Below are positions 22,219 to 30,477 of a stretch of 64,000 nt of DNA, in pieces. Positions within the stretch are counted from its first letter, which is position 1; each line of letters begins with the position of its first letter. A program made the translations under genes and the position numbers. The notes below the pieces were generated by a model, which did not search any database, had not been told where the DNA came from, and worked only from the letters and a program-made list of their open reading frames with translations. The DNA comes from Akkermansiaceae bacterium. GTDB lineage: Bacteria; Verrucomicrobiota; Verrucomicrobiia; Verrucomicrobiales; Akkermansiaceae. Where the stretch lies: positions 62,001 to 126,000 of the forward strand of contig JACKPZ010000008.1 in assembly GCA_024233135.1 (NCBI GenBank), in the 5' to 3' direction.

Positions 22219-25008
22219 TCAATGATTGAAGATGAACTCCTTGGAGTTCAGCAGGGCCCAGAAGATGTCTTCCAGCGCTTCGCGGGTGGCGTTCTTGTCC
22301 TTGCCGGCGGGGACGGCGGTTAGAAGCTTCTCCATTTCCATATCCGTCGGCTCGCGGGTGAGGGTGGCGAGGTAGAGGTGGCGGATGATGTCGCCGGGGT
22401 GGGTGTTTTGTTGGAGCAGGTTTTCGACCACCTTTCCCTGGCGGATGCGTTGTTGGACGGTGTCGCCGTTGAGGAGGTGGAGGGCTTGGGAAAGGTTGGG
22501 CTCCATCTTGACTTCGCAGGAGCAGACGGTGGTGCGGGTGGCGCGGCCGAAGGTGGTGAGGAAGTAGGTGGAGGTGTTGCCATCGGCGATCTCGACGGCG
22601 CGGGAGCCGAGCGGCAGGCCTTTGAATTTGTTGGGCGCGCCGGTGACGCGGGAGATGCAATCGAGCAGGACTTCGGCGCGGACGCGGCGGACGAGGGCGT
22701 GGGAGAAGTTGCGCTCGTCGGTGCTGTTGGTGTCGTTGGTGCGGGTGGAGAGTTGATAGGTGCGCGAGTTGCAGATGTCGCGGACGAGGCGGCGGACGTC
22801 GAAGTCGTAGGAGACGAGGCGTTTCGCGAGTTCGTCGAGCAGCTCGGGGTTGGACGGGGGATTCGAGACGCGGACGTCATCGACGGGCTCGACGATGCCG
22901 ATGCCGAAGTACTGCGACCATACGATGTTGGCGACGTTGCGGGCGAACCACGGGTTTTCCGGCGAGGCGAACCACGCGGCGAGCGCTTGGCGGCGGGTCT
23001 TGCCCTTGAGATCGGGCGCCTCGCCGCCGAGGAAACGCGGGGCCATGTTTTGTTTGCTGACCGGGTGTTGGAGTTCGCCGCCGCCGTCGAAGACGATGCG
23101 TTCGCGCGGGTCCTCGGCGGGCTTGCGTTTCACCTGGGCGAAGAACGAGGCGAAGCCGAAGTAGTCGTCCATCGTCCAGCGGTCGAACGGATGGTTGTGG
23201 CACTGGGCGCACTGGATGCGGGTGCCCATGAAGACCTGCGCGGTGTTTTCGGCGAGCTTGAGGACGTCGGGTTCGGCCTGGAAGTAGTTGGTGGCGGGGC
23301 TGGAGAAGGTGCCGCCGCTGGCGGAGAGGATCTCGGCGGCGAGTTCGTTGACGGGCAGGTTGTCGGCGACGCGTTTGCGCAGCCATTGGTAGTAGTTGAG
23401 CGCGGCCTTGTAGGAGACCTGCGCGGGGCCGATGTCGAAGGTGCGGATGCGCAGCAGCTCGGCCCACTTCATGACCCACATGTCGGTGAACTCGCGGCGG
23501 GCGATGAGCTCGTCGATGATGCGGGCGCGCTTGTCGGTTTCCTTGGCTGATAGAAACCGCTCGCGCTCCTCGATGGTCGGCGGGGTGCCGACGATGTCGA
23601 GGAAGGCGCGGCGCAGGAACACCTCGTCGGACGCGGGCTCGGACGGGGTGATGCGGAGTTTGTGGAGTTTGGCGTGGACGAGTTCGTCGATGTAGTTGGC
23701 GGCGGGAGTTTCCGCGGGTTTCCACGAGGGATCCTCGGGCACGACGATGGCCTGCGAGCCTTCGGTGAAGGTGTGGAAACGGGCGAGCAGGAAGGCCTCG
23801 CCGCGGTGTTTGGAGTTCGAGAGGCCGCTGGCCTTGTCGATCTCCACCGAGTTATCATTGGAGGTGGAGAATCCGGACAGGCGGGTGACATCGCGATCGC
23901 TGCCGTCGGAATAGGTGGCGCGCACGGTGAGCGGCACGCGGATGTCGGAGCCGGTGAGGACCATTTGTTTCGGTCGCACCTCGATCCCGGTGGGGTGGGG
24001 GATGTCGCCGGCGTCGGATTTCGCGCCGTCGCGGATCCATGCGAGCAGGGTGTCGTAATTCGCGCTGCCTGGTTCCATCAGCTTGCCGCCGGTGTGGGGC
24101 ACGGAGCCGACGGACTTGGTGAGCAGCAGGGATTCCTCGGGCAGCGCGGTGTTGATGCGGCGGCCGGGCATTTCGGTGGTGAGACGGAAGTGGTCGCCCT
24201 TGGGATCGAAGCCGTAGAGCGAAAGGTGGAAACCGTCCTGGCCGCGCGCGGAGCCGTGGCAGGAGCCGGCGTTGCATCCGGCGGCGGTGAGCACGGGCAT
24301 CACGTCGAGCTGGAAGGAAACCGGGCGCTCCTTGGTCGCGTCGCGCACCTTCACGGGGATCTCGGCGCGGAGGCCGCGGTATTCGATGAGGAGTTTCGTT
24401 TCGCCATCGGCGACGGGCTGCAGGCGGGTGCCTTCGAGTTTCGCGATCGCAGGGTTTTCGACGATCCACTTCGAGAGATGCGTGACGTCGTGGGTGGACT
24501 CGTCCTTCATGCGGACGATCACGACCGGTTCGTGGAAATCGGCGGCGGTTTCGAGCGAAACGGACGCGGGATACGCCTCGATGGCGACGATGCGCGGGTC
24601 GGCGGGTGCGTCCCAGCGCGGCAGGGCGGTGGCGGCGCGGGCGCTGAGCGTTTCGCCCTCCGGCCATGGCGCGCCGTCTTCGATCCAGTGGGCGAGCGCC
24701 TCGATTTCCGCGGCTGCGAGCGGCTCGCTTTCTTTCTTCGGAGGCATGCGCTCGCTGTCTTCGGCCGGGAGCTTGCAGCGGGCGACGAGCTCGGATGCGC
24801 CGGGGTTTCCGGACTCGATGGGAGACCCGGAGTCACCGCCGCGAAACATCGTTTCCCTGGTGTTCATGATCAGCCCGCCCTCTGGTTTGTTTTGCGTGTG
24901 GCACTCAAGACAACGGGTCTCCAGCACCGTGCGGGCGGCGTCGAATGTGGGGGCCGCTCTGCCGCCGACGGAGGACAGACCCAATGCCATGATTGGAAAC
25001 AGGCGCAT
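22219..25008 (-). CDS. PSCyt1/Big2/DUF1549/DUF1553 secreted protein
   Basis: A 929-residue exported protein of the second common architecture of this family. The signal peptide is residues 1-18. A PSCyt1 segment has the haem motif CLECHTQNKPEGGL near residue 33 and a second site CNAGSCHG near residue 247. Two beta-sandwich segments, likely Big2/Ig-like, contain VVIVRMKDESTHDVTHLS and VPLTVRATYSDGSDRDVTRLSGF. DUF1549 follows (FLRRAFLDIVGTPPT) with CAQCHNHPFDRW, then DUF1553 (NPWFARNVANIVWSQYFG, CNSRTYQLS). Unlike the 6984-10115 homologue it has no LamG insert, and no DUF1501 partner is adjacent. It diverges from a sulfatase across a LacI-type palindrome, which suggests shared control by a sugar signal. 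Confidence 0.9.
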   Translation of the reverse strand: MRLFPIMALGLSSVGGRAAPTFDAARTVLETRCLECHTQNKPEGGLIMNTRETMFRGGDSGSPIESGNPGASELVARCKLPAEDSERMPPKKESEPLAAAEIEALAHWIEDGAPWPEGETLSARAATALPRWDAPADPRIVAIEAYPASVSLETAADFHEPVVIVRMKDESTHDVTHLSKWIVENPAIAKLEGTRLQPVADGETKLLIEYRGLRAEIPVKVRDATKERPVSFQLDVMPVLTAAGCNAGSCHGSARGQDGFHLSLYGFDPKGDHFRLTTEMPGRRINTALPEESLLLTKSVGSVPHTGGKLMEPGSANYDTLLAWIRDGAKSDAGDIPHPTGIEVRPKQMVLTGSDIRVPLTVRATYSDGSDRDVTRLSGFSTSNDNSVEIDKASGLSNSKHRGEAFLLARFHTFTEGSQAIVVPEDPSWKPAETPAANYIDELVHAKLHKLRITPSEPASDEVFLRRAFLDIVGTPPTIEERERFLSAKETDKRARIIDELIARREFTDMWVMKWAELLRIRTFDIGPAQVSYKAALNYYQWLRKRVADNLPVNELAAEILSASGGTFSSPATNYFQAEPDVLKLAENTAQVFMGTRIQCAQCHNHPFDRWTMDDYFGFASFFAQVKRKPAEDPRERIVFDGGGELQHPVSKQNMAPRFLGGEAPDLKGKTRRQALAAWFASPENPWFARNVANIVWSQYFGIGIVEPVDDVRVSNPPSNPELLDELAKRLVSYDFDVRRLVRDICNSRTYQLSTRTNDTNSTDERNFSHALVRRVRAEVLLDCISRVTGAPNKFKGLPLGSRAVEIADGNTSTYFLTTFGRATRTTVCSCEVKMEPNLSQALHLLNGDTVQQRIRQGKVVENLLQQNTHPGDIIRHLYLATLTREPTDMEMEKLLTAVPAGKDKNATREALEDIFWALLNSKEFIFNH

Positions 25009-25038
25009 CGAAGCGGATACGAAACGCGGACCGGATCA

Positions 25039-25056
25039 CTTGCAAGCGATTGCAAG
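25039..25056. promoter_or_regulatory. LacI-family-type operator palindrome
   Basis: CTTGCAA (25039-25045) and TTGCAAG (25050-25056) are perfect inverted arms around GCGA, giving TTGCAAgCGaTTGCAA. This matches the usual LacI-family operator form with a central CG and TTGCAA arms. It lies in the 79-base gap between the divergent DUF1549/1553 and sulfatase genes, 32 bases before the sulfatase start. No LacI gene is in the window. Confidence 0.6.
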
Positions 25057-25087
25057 GGCGGGGGACGTGAGGACGTTTTGATCCGGG

Positions 25088-26401
25088 ATGAGGATGAAAT
25101 GTCTGGCTCTGCTTGTCGCCGGGATTCCCGGTGTCTTTTCAACCGCCGTTTTCGCCAAGCCGCCCAATCTCATCCTGATCATGGCCGACGATCTTGGATA
25201 CGAAACCATCGGGGCGAACGGCGGGACCAGCTACCAGACCCCCGAGCTCGACCGGCTGGCCGCCACCGGGATGCGCTTCACCCATTGTCATGCGCAGCCA
25301 CTCTGCACTCCGACGCGGGTGCAGTTGATGACCGGGCTCTCGAACGCGAGGAATTATATCGAGTTCGGCCACATGGATCCGAAGTCCGTGACCTTCGCGA
25401 ATCTGCTCAAGACCGCGGGCTACGCCACATGCATCGTGGGGAAATGGCAGCTCGGACAGGCCCCGGACTTGCCGGAGAGGTTCGGTTTCGACGAAACCTG
25501 CCTATGGCAGCACCTGCGGCGTCCTCCTCGCTATGCGAATCCGGGGCTCGAGATCAACGGTGAGGAAAAGGACTACGATGGCGGCGAATACGGACCGGAT
25601 CTGGTGAACGGCTACGCTCTGGATTTCATCCGCCGGCACAAGGATCGTCCGTTCCTGCTCTACTATCCGATGATCCTCACCCACGACCCCTACCAGCCCA
25701 CTCCGGACAGCAAGGACTGGGATCCGAAGGCACGCGGGGAGCAAGTGAACCGCCGGCCCGCGCATTTCGGCAACATGGTGACCTACATGGATAAGATGAT
25801 TGGAAGGGTCATCGCCCAGCTCGACGCGCTCGACTTGCGCGAGAACACGCTCGTTCTGTTCCTCGGCGACAACGGCACCGGCCGCGGAGCGAAATCGAGA
25901 ATGGGTGGGCGGACGATCCGCGGTGGAAAGGGGACGACCACCATCACCGGGACGCACGTTCCGCTCATCGCCAACTGGCCGGGCCGCGTCCGTGCGGGTG
26001 AAACCTGTGACCGACTCGTGGACACGACGGATTTCCTGCCGACCTTGCTGGCTGCGGCCGGACGGGATCTTCCGGGCGGCATGAAAACCGACGGCATCAG
26101 CTTTCTTCCGCGTTTGTTGGGCGAGCCCGGTCCATCGCGGGAATGGATCTACTCGTGGTACTGCCCGCGCCCGTCGAGGAGCCCAGAAATCAGCGAGTCC
26201 GCCTTCGACGGCCGCTACAAGCTCTACCGTGACGGCGGCTTCTTCGACGTCAGGCGTGATCCGGAAGAAAAGTTTCCGCTCGACCGCTCCGCGCTGGATG
26301 GAAATGCCGCGGAAGCCGCCGATCGACTGCAGGGCGTACTCGATTCGTACAAGAATGTCCGGCCTGCCGAGCTGGCACCTGTGAAGCACCAGACGGACTA
26401 G
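25088..26401 (+). CDS. Secreted sulfatase (arylsulfatase family S1)
   Basis: A 437-residue exported enzyme with a signal peptide of about 23 residues. The metal-binding IMADDLGYE is near residue 31. The formylglycine motif is CTPTR with Cys73 followed by VQLMTG, so an anaerobic or FGE-type maturase must convert the Cys. HDPYQPTP, a late metal-site region (LGDNGTG) and VGKWQLG complete the active site. Sulfatases of this kind remove sulfate from algal or mucin-type polysaccharides. The VGKW position usually reads GKWHLG in this family; here the His is Gln (GKWQLG), worth noting because that residue lines the sulfate pocket. The gene is divergent from a DUF1549/1553 gene. Confidence 0.9.
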   Translation: MRMKCLALLVAGIPGVFSTAVFAKPPNLILIMADDLGYETIGANGGTSYQTPELDRLAATGMRFTHCHAQPLCTPTRVQLMTGLSNARNYIEFGHMDPKSVTFANLLKTAGYATCIVGKWQLGQAPDLPERFGFDETCLWQHLRRPPRYANPGLEINGEEKDYDGGEYGPDLVNGYALDFIRRHKDRPFLLYYPMILTHDPYQPTPDSKDWDPKARGEQVNRRPAHFGNMVTYMDKMIGRVIAQLDALDLRENTLVLFLGDNGTGRGAKSRMGGRTIRGGKGTTTITGTHVPLIANWPGRVRAGETCDRLVDTTDFLPTLLAAAGRDLPGGMKTDGISFLPRLLGEPGPSREWIYSWYCPRPSRSPEISESAFDGRYKLYRDGGFFDVRRDPEEKFPLDRSALDGNAAEAADRLQGVLDSYKNVRPAELAPVKHQTD

Positions 26402-26435
26402 CCGCCGATTTTCCGAAATTCGCGTCATTGGCGGA

Positions 26436-26463
26436 TTGACAACCCGCTTCCGGCGCCTAGAGT
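26436..26463 (+). promoter_or_regulatory. Promoter of the rpmH operon
   Basis: A perfect TTGACA (26436-26441), 16 bases, then TAGAGT (26458-26463) preceded by CC. It lies about 60 bases before the rpmH start. This is the best sigma-70-type promoter seen in the window. Confidence 0.65.
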
Positions 26464-26521
26464 TCGCGCCCCGGTCCGCCCGGCGGACGGATCGTATTTC
26501 ATTTCCAACGAGGCCCCAGCC

Positions 26522-26704
26522 ATGAGCAAACGCACCTACCAACCCTCCAAGCGCACCCGGAAACAACAATTCGGTTTCCGCGCCCGCATGGCCACCAAGG
26601 CCGGACGTGACATCCTCCGCCGTCGCCGCCAGAAGGGACGCAAGCGCCTCATTCCCAAGGGCTGCGAGATTCCCTTCAAGCGCCACACGGTGCAGCACGG
26701 CTGA
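26522..26704 (+). CDS. rpmH: 50S ribosomal protein L34
   Basis: A 60-residue, very basic protein with the L34 signature: KRTYQPSKRTRKQQFGFRARM, then KAGRDILRRRRQKGRKRL. Typical L34 ends shortly after this GRKRL, at 44-47 residues. Here a C-terminal extension of about 13 residues (IPKGCEIPFKRHTVQHG region) continues. L34 binds 23S rRNA in the large subunit. The stop overlaps an ATG (TGATG), and rnpA, yidD and yidC follow, the order conserved across bacteria near the replication origin. dnaA is not upstream here; a sulfatase is. Confidence 0.97.
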   Translation: MSKRTYQPSKRTRKQQFGFRARMATKAGRDILRRRRQKGRKRLIPKGCEIPFKRHTVQHG

Positions 26705-26739
26705 TGGTCCGTGCCCGCCGGGGTGTCTGTCGACACACC

Positions 26740-27105
26740 ATGCGCCTCCCGCGGAAACAAAGCATGAACCGGCGCGCCGATTTCGCGCGCGTCAAATCAA
26801 CCGGTCGGGCGAAAGCCGGCCGGTTTCTCATTTTGAGCACCTTGGAGGATCCGTCGTTGGGCGGCATCCACACCGGGTTCATCACCACCCGCCGCATCGG
26901 CAAGGCGCACGACCGCAATCTGGTCCGCCGCCGCTTCCGCTCGCTCGTCCAGCTTCACGGGCCGAAATTCGCCGATCCGAAGCGTTTCCTCGTCACCATC
27001 GCCCGGCCCGGCGCGGCGGCCGCCACCTTTGCCGAGCTCGAGGCCGACTGGCTCAAGCAGGCCCGCCGTCTGGGTTTGATCGACCGCAACGCCCCTCCGC
27101 CGTGA
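26740..27105 (+). CDS. rnpA: Ribonuclease P protein component
   Basis: RnpA is the protein subunit that helps the RNase P RNA remove tRNA 5' leaders. The 121-residue product from ATG 26740 (MRLPRKQSMNRRADFARV) matches the usual family start. An upstream ATG at 26704, overlapping the rpmH stop, would add 12 residues and could provide coupling. The signature RNR motif is seen as GKAHDRNLVRRRFR near residue 60, preceded by FITTRRIG. The stop overlaps the GTG start of yidD. The gene is cotranscribed with rpmH. Confidence 0.93.
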   Translation: MRLPRKQSMNRRADFARVKSTGRAKAGRFLILSTLEDPSLGGIHTGFITTRRIGKAHDRNLVRRRFRSLVQLHGPKFADPKRFLVTIARPGAAAATFAELEADWLKQARRLGLIDRNAPPP

Positions 27106-27407
27106 TCCGCCGAGCCGTCACCTGTTTCCTGCGCGCGGGGATCTGGATCTACCAGAAACTCGTCGGTCCGGTGCTGCATGCCGCCGCCGGACCGGGCGCC
27201 GGATGCCGTTTCACGCCGTCGTGTTCGAACTATTTCCTGCAGGCCGTCGAGATCCACGGGCCCTGGCGCGGGTCGTGGTTGGGAATTTGCCGGATTTTCC
27301 GCTGTCATCCGTGGGGGGGCAGTGGTTATGACCCCGTCCCGCCGCCCCGGGCTTCCGGAGGGCGGCCCGCGGAACCTCCGCCGAAATGTGGCTCGCACCA
27401 CCACTGA
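27102..27407 (+). CDS. yidD: Membrane protein insertion efficiency factor YidD
   Basis: A 101-residue product starting at GTG 27102, overlapping the rnpA stop by 4 bases. It has the family pattern: an N-terminal amphipathic segment (IRRAVTCFLRAGIWIYQKLV), then GCRFTPSCSNYFLQAVEIHGP with the conserved Cys residues, then CRIFRCHPWGGSGYDPVP. YidD associates with the inner membrane and aids YidC-dependent insertion. A Pro/Gly/His-rich tail of about 20 residues follows the family core. The position between rnpA and yidC is canonical. Confidence 0.95.
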   Translation: MIRRAVTCFLRAGIWIYQKLVGPVLHAAAGPGAGCRFTPSCSNYFLQAVEIHGPWRGSWLGICRIFRCHPWGGSGYDPVPPPRASGGRPAEPPPKCGSHHH

Positions 27408-27421
27408 CACCCTTTCCATCC

Positions 27422-29290
27422 ATGTACGATCGCAAGACCTGGGTCATCCTGACCGTTTGTGGCGCCCTGCTCGTCGCCAACTTGTATTTCAACAGCAAGA
27501 ACCAGCAGATCAAGCAGCGGGAGCAAGCCGCCGAGCAGGTTCAGAAGGAGTCCAAAACGACCGTCCGCGAAGTGACGGGCGAGACGACCGCCGGGCTCAC
27601 CGTAGAGCCTCCGCCGCCGCCCACCGAAGAGGAGCTCGTCACGCTGGAGACCGATGAGATCACCTTCACGCTCACCAACATCGGCGGTGGCATCAAATAC
27701 GCCGAATTCCGCGAGGAGTTCGCCGTCGGCAGCACGACGGTGCCGGTGCGCGTCAACAGCGGGCAAAGCGGCGGCCCGATCGGCGCCCTCGCAGGTGCGG
27801 GCAAGGCTCTCGAAAACGTTGCCTACACCTACAAGAAGGACGAGTCGGAGGAAGGAAAGAGCGCGGTCTTCATCGCCAAGCATCCGTCCGGCCTTGTCGT
27901 GAAGAAGACCTTCTCGATTGCCGCCGGCGGAGAGGCGGGCGCGGCCTACCTTCTCGATCTCGACATCCAGATCGAGAACTCCACCGCCGCTCCGGTCGAT
28001 CTCGGAAACTGGAGTCTCTATCTCGGCGACGCCGCGCCTCTCTATCAGAAGGAGGTTCCGCAGCAGACCGGGTTCTTCTGGCACGAGGACGGCGGGATGC
28101 ACTTCGAGTCGGTCACCGGATTCAAGGGCGGGTGGTTCTCATCGGAGAAATCGATCCTCACCAGCCCGGGCGACGCGACGATCGAATACGCCGGGGTGAC
28201 CAACCAGTTCTTCGCCACCGTGTTCCGGCTGGAGAAACCCGCGGCCACCTCGGTTTGGGCGAAACCCGACAAGGTGGCCCTCAAGGATGGAGCCAAGCCG
28301 CTCGCCTCGGTGCGCGCCGGCATGAAACTCCCGGGCGGTGTGATCGAACCGGGCGGCCGGCAAACCGTGGACGGCCGCATCTTCATCGGGCCGAAGCACA
28401 ACACCATGCTCCGCAAGATGGACTCCAAATGGGGCGAGGGCTGGGGCGATGTGATGCAGTATGGCTGGTTCTCGCCCGTTTCGCGCACCCTCAACTGGCT
28501 GCTCAACACCTATCACGGCTGGATCGACCACATCGCGAAGAACTGGGCCTGGGGCCTCGCCATTATCTTCCTGACCATCACCGTGCGCCTCGCCATCTGG
28601 CCGCTTCACGCCAAGTCGACGCACACGATGAAGCGCATGTCCATGCTCAAGCCGAAGATGGACGAGCTGAAGGAGAAATACGGCGACGATCCCAACAAGC
28701 TCAACACCGAGATGATGGGGCTCTATCGGAAATACGGCATCAACCCGCTCGGCGGATGCCTTCCGATGTTCATCCAGATCCCGATCTTCTTCGGCTTCTA
28801 CCGCATGCTCCAGTATGCCGTCGAGCTGCGCGGCGAGGGTTTCCTGTGGGTCGATGACCTGTCGCAACCGGACACCCTCGCGCACGTCGCCGGCATTCCC
28901 ATCAACCTGTTGCCGATCGTGATGGCAGGCACCAGTTTCCTGCAGATCCACCTCACTCCCAAGACTGGGGACAAGACCCAGCAACGGATCATGATGTTCA
29001 TGCCGTTCATGTTCTTCTTCTTCTGTTATAACTTCGCCTCCGCGCTGGCACTCTACTGGACGACGCAGAACATCTTCTCGATCCTCCAGACCTGGCTCAT
29101 GAGCAAGGTCCCCGAGCCGGAGTTGAAACCCGTGAAGGGCGCGAAGAAATCGTGGGCGCAGAAGCTCGCCGAGCGTCAGGCCGAGATCCAGAAGGCCCAG
29201 AAAAACCGCCAGTCCGGCATGCCCGGCGGTCCGATGCGCGACGTCACACCGGACAAGAAGAAGCCGCGCCCGCCGCGCACCGGCGGCTGA
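27422..29290 (+). CDS. yidC: Membrane protein insertase YidC
   Basis: A 622-residue inner-membrane protein of the Gram-negative YidC type. An N-terminal transmembrane helix (VILTVCGALLVANLYF) anchors the protein. A large periplasmic domain of about residues 45-350 contains the beta-super-sandwich strands (LVTLETDEITFTLTNIGGGI, TGFKGGWFSSEKS). The conserved insertase core follows: WGLAIIFLTITVRLAIWPL, the KMKEKYGDDPNKLNTEMMGLYRKYGINPLGGCLPM cytoplasmic hairpin region, then IPIFFGFYRML, and two later helices (LLPIVMAGTSFLQIH, MFFFFCYNFASALALYW). A basic tail may contact ribosomes. Start at ATG 27422. Confidence 0.97.
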   Translation: MYDRKTWVILTVCGALLVANLYFNSKNQQIKQREQAAEQVQKESKTTVREVTGETTAGLTVEPPPPPTEEELVTLETDEITFTLTNIGGGIKYAEFREEFAVGSTTVPVRVNSGQSGGPIGALAGAGKALENVAYTYKKDESEEGKSAVFIAKHPSGLVVKKTFSIAAGGEAGAAYLLDLDIQIENSTAAPVDLGNWSLYLGDAAPLYQKEVPQQTGFFWHEDGGMHFESVTGFKGGWFSSEKSILTSPGDATIEYAGVTNQFFATVFRLEKPAATSVWAKPDKVALKDGAKPLASVRAGMKLPGGVIEPGGRQTVDGRIFIGPKHNTMLRKMDSKWGEGWGDVMQYGWFSPVSRTLNWLLNTYHGWIDHIAKNWAWGLAIIFLTITVRLAIWPLHAKSTHTMKRMSMLKPKMDELKEKYGDDPNKLNTEMMGLYRKYGINPLGGCLPMFIQIPIFFGFYRMLQYAVELRGEGFLWVDDLSQPDTLAHVAGIPINLLPIVMAGTSFLQIHLTPKTGDKTQQRIMMFMPFMFFFFCYNFASALALYWTTQNIFSILQTWLMSKVPEPELKPVKGAKKSWAQKLAERQAEIQKAQKNRQSGMPGGPMRDVTPDKKKPRPPRTGG

Positions 29291-29357
29291 CCCGCGACAG
29301 CCCGCGAAGATTTCGCTGGCCGCCCGCCATGGCGGATGCACCATCGCGCCGTCGTTT

Positions 29358-30386
29358 ATGAAAGCATTGGTCAAGGCGAAGGCGGAGCCCGGATTGTGGC
29401 TACAAGATATTGCGGAACCGGAAGTCGGGCCCACCGACGTTCTGATCCGCATCCGGAAAACATCGATCTGCGGAACGGATGTCCACATTTGGAAGTGGGA
29501 CGAGTGGGCGCAGCGCACCATCCCGGTGCCGATGCAGGTGGGTCACGAGTTCTGCGGCGTCGTCGAGGCCGTGGGCGATGCCGTCACCGACGTCAAACCG
29601 GGGGAACTCGTCTCCGGCGAAGGCCACATCGTTTGCGGCCGCTGCCGTAACTGTCTCGCCGGCCGCCGCCACCTTTGTCCGAACACGCTCGGCGTCGGTG
29701 TGAACCGTCCCGGCGCATTCGCGGAGTATCTTTCGATCCCCTACCGCAACGTCTGCAAGGTCGACCCCGCCGTTCCCGAGGACGTCATCTCCACCTTCGA
29801 TCCGCTTGGCAACGCGGTGCACACCGCCCTGTCGTGGGACCTTGTGGCCGAGGACGTCCTGATCACCGGCGCGGGCCCCATCGGCTGCATGGCGGCCGCG
29901 GTGTGCAAATTCGCCGGCGCCCGCCACGTGGTCGTCACCGATGTGAACCCGTGGCGCCTCGAGCTCGCCCGCAAGCTCGGCGCCACCCGGACGGTGAACG
30001 TTGCCGAGGAGAGCCTCGACACGGTGAAGGCGGAGATCGGGATGAAGGAAGGCTTCGACATCGCGCTCGAAATGTCGGGCCATCCGTCCGGCCTTCGGGA
30101 CATCCTCGCCCACACATCGAACGGCGCGAAGGTCTCGCTGCTCGGGATTTTTCCGGAAAAAGTCGCTATCGATTGGGATAAAGTGATCTTCAAGGGGCTG
30201 ATCCTCAAGGGGATCTATGGACGGGAAATGTTCGAAACGTGGTACAAAATGAGCAACATGATCCGCGCCGGACTGGACATCGAGCCGGTCATTACCCACC
30301 GTTTCCACTACACCGAGTTCGCAAAAGGCTTCGAAATGATGATGTCCGGCCAATCCGGGAAAATCGTCCTCGACTGGACGGATTGA
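29358..30386 (+). CDS. tdh: L-threonine 3-dehydrogenase
   Basis: A medium-chain zinc alcohol dehydrogenase that oxidises L-threonine to 2-amino-3-ketobutyrate with NAD+. The 342 residues show CGTDVHIWKWDEWAQ near residue 38 (catalytic Zn Cys and the Tdh-specific DVHIWKWDEW stretch), the GHEFCG Zn site, and the structural Zn cluster CGRCRNCLAGRRHLC. DVLITGAGPIGCMAA is the Rossmann motif, VVVTDVNPWRLELARKLG the NAD Asp, and IYGREMFETWYKM the C-terminal Tdh signature. All are intact. The partner 2-amino-3-ketobutyrate ligase (kbl) is not adjacent. Confidence 0.95.
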   Translation: MKALVKAKAEPGLWLQDIAEPEVGPTDVLIRIRKTSICGTDVHIWKWDEWAQRTIPVPMQVGHEFCGVVEAVGDAVTDVKPGELVSGEGHIVCGRCRNCLAGRRHLCPNTLGVGVNRPGAFAEYLSIPYRNVCKVDPAVPEDVISTFDPLGNAVHTALSWDLVAEDVLITGAGPIGCMAAAVCKFAGARHVVVTDVNPWRLELARKLGATRTVNVAEESLDTVKAEIGMKEGFDIALEMSGHPSGLRDILAHTSNGAKVSLLGIFPEKVAIDWDKVIFKGLILKGIYGREMFETWYKMSNMIRAGLDIEPVITHRFHYTEFAKGFEMMMSGQSGKIVLDWTD

Positions 30387-30477
30387 CCCCAACCGACGGA
30401 CGCGGCGGAACATTCGAACCATGCGGGCCGCGGTGCCGAACACACCCGGATTTCACCCGAACCCACCCGATTCGAAG

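Noticed and set aside
26402..26521. Search for DnaA boxes or an origin beside rpmH
   Set aside because: The rpmH-rnpA-yidD-yidC order often sits near oriC, but no dnaA gene or cluster of TTATCCACA-like boxes is visible here.
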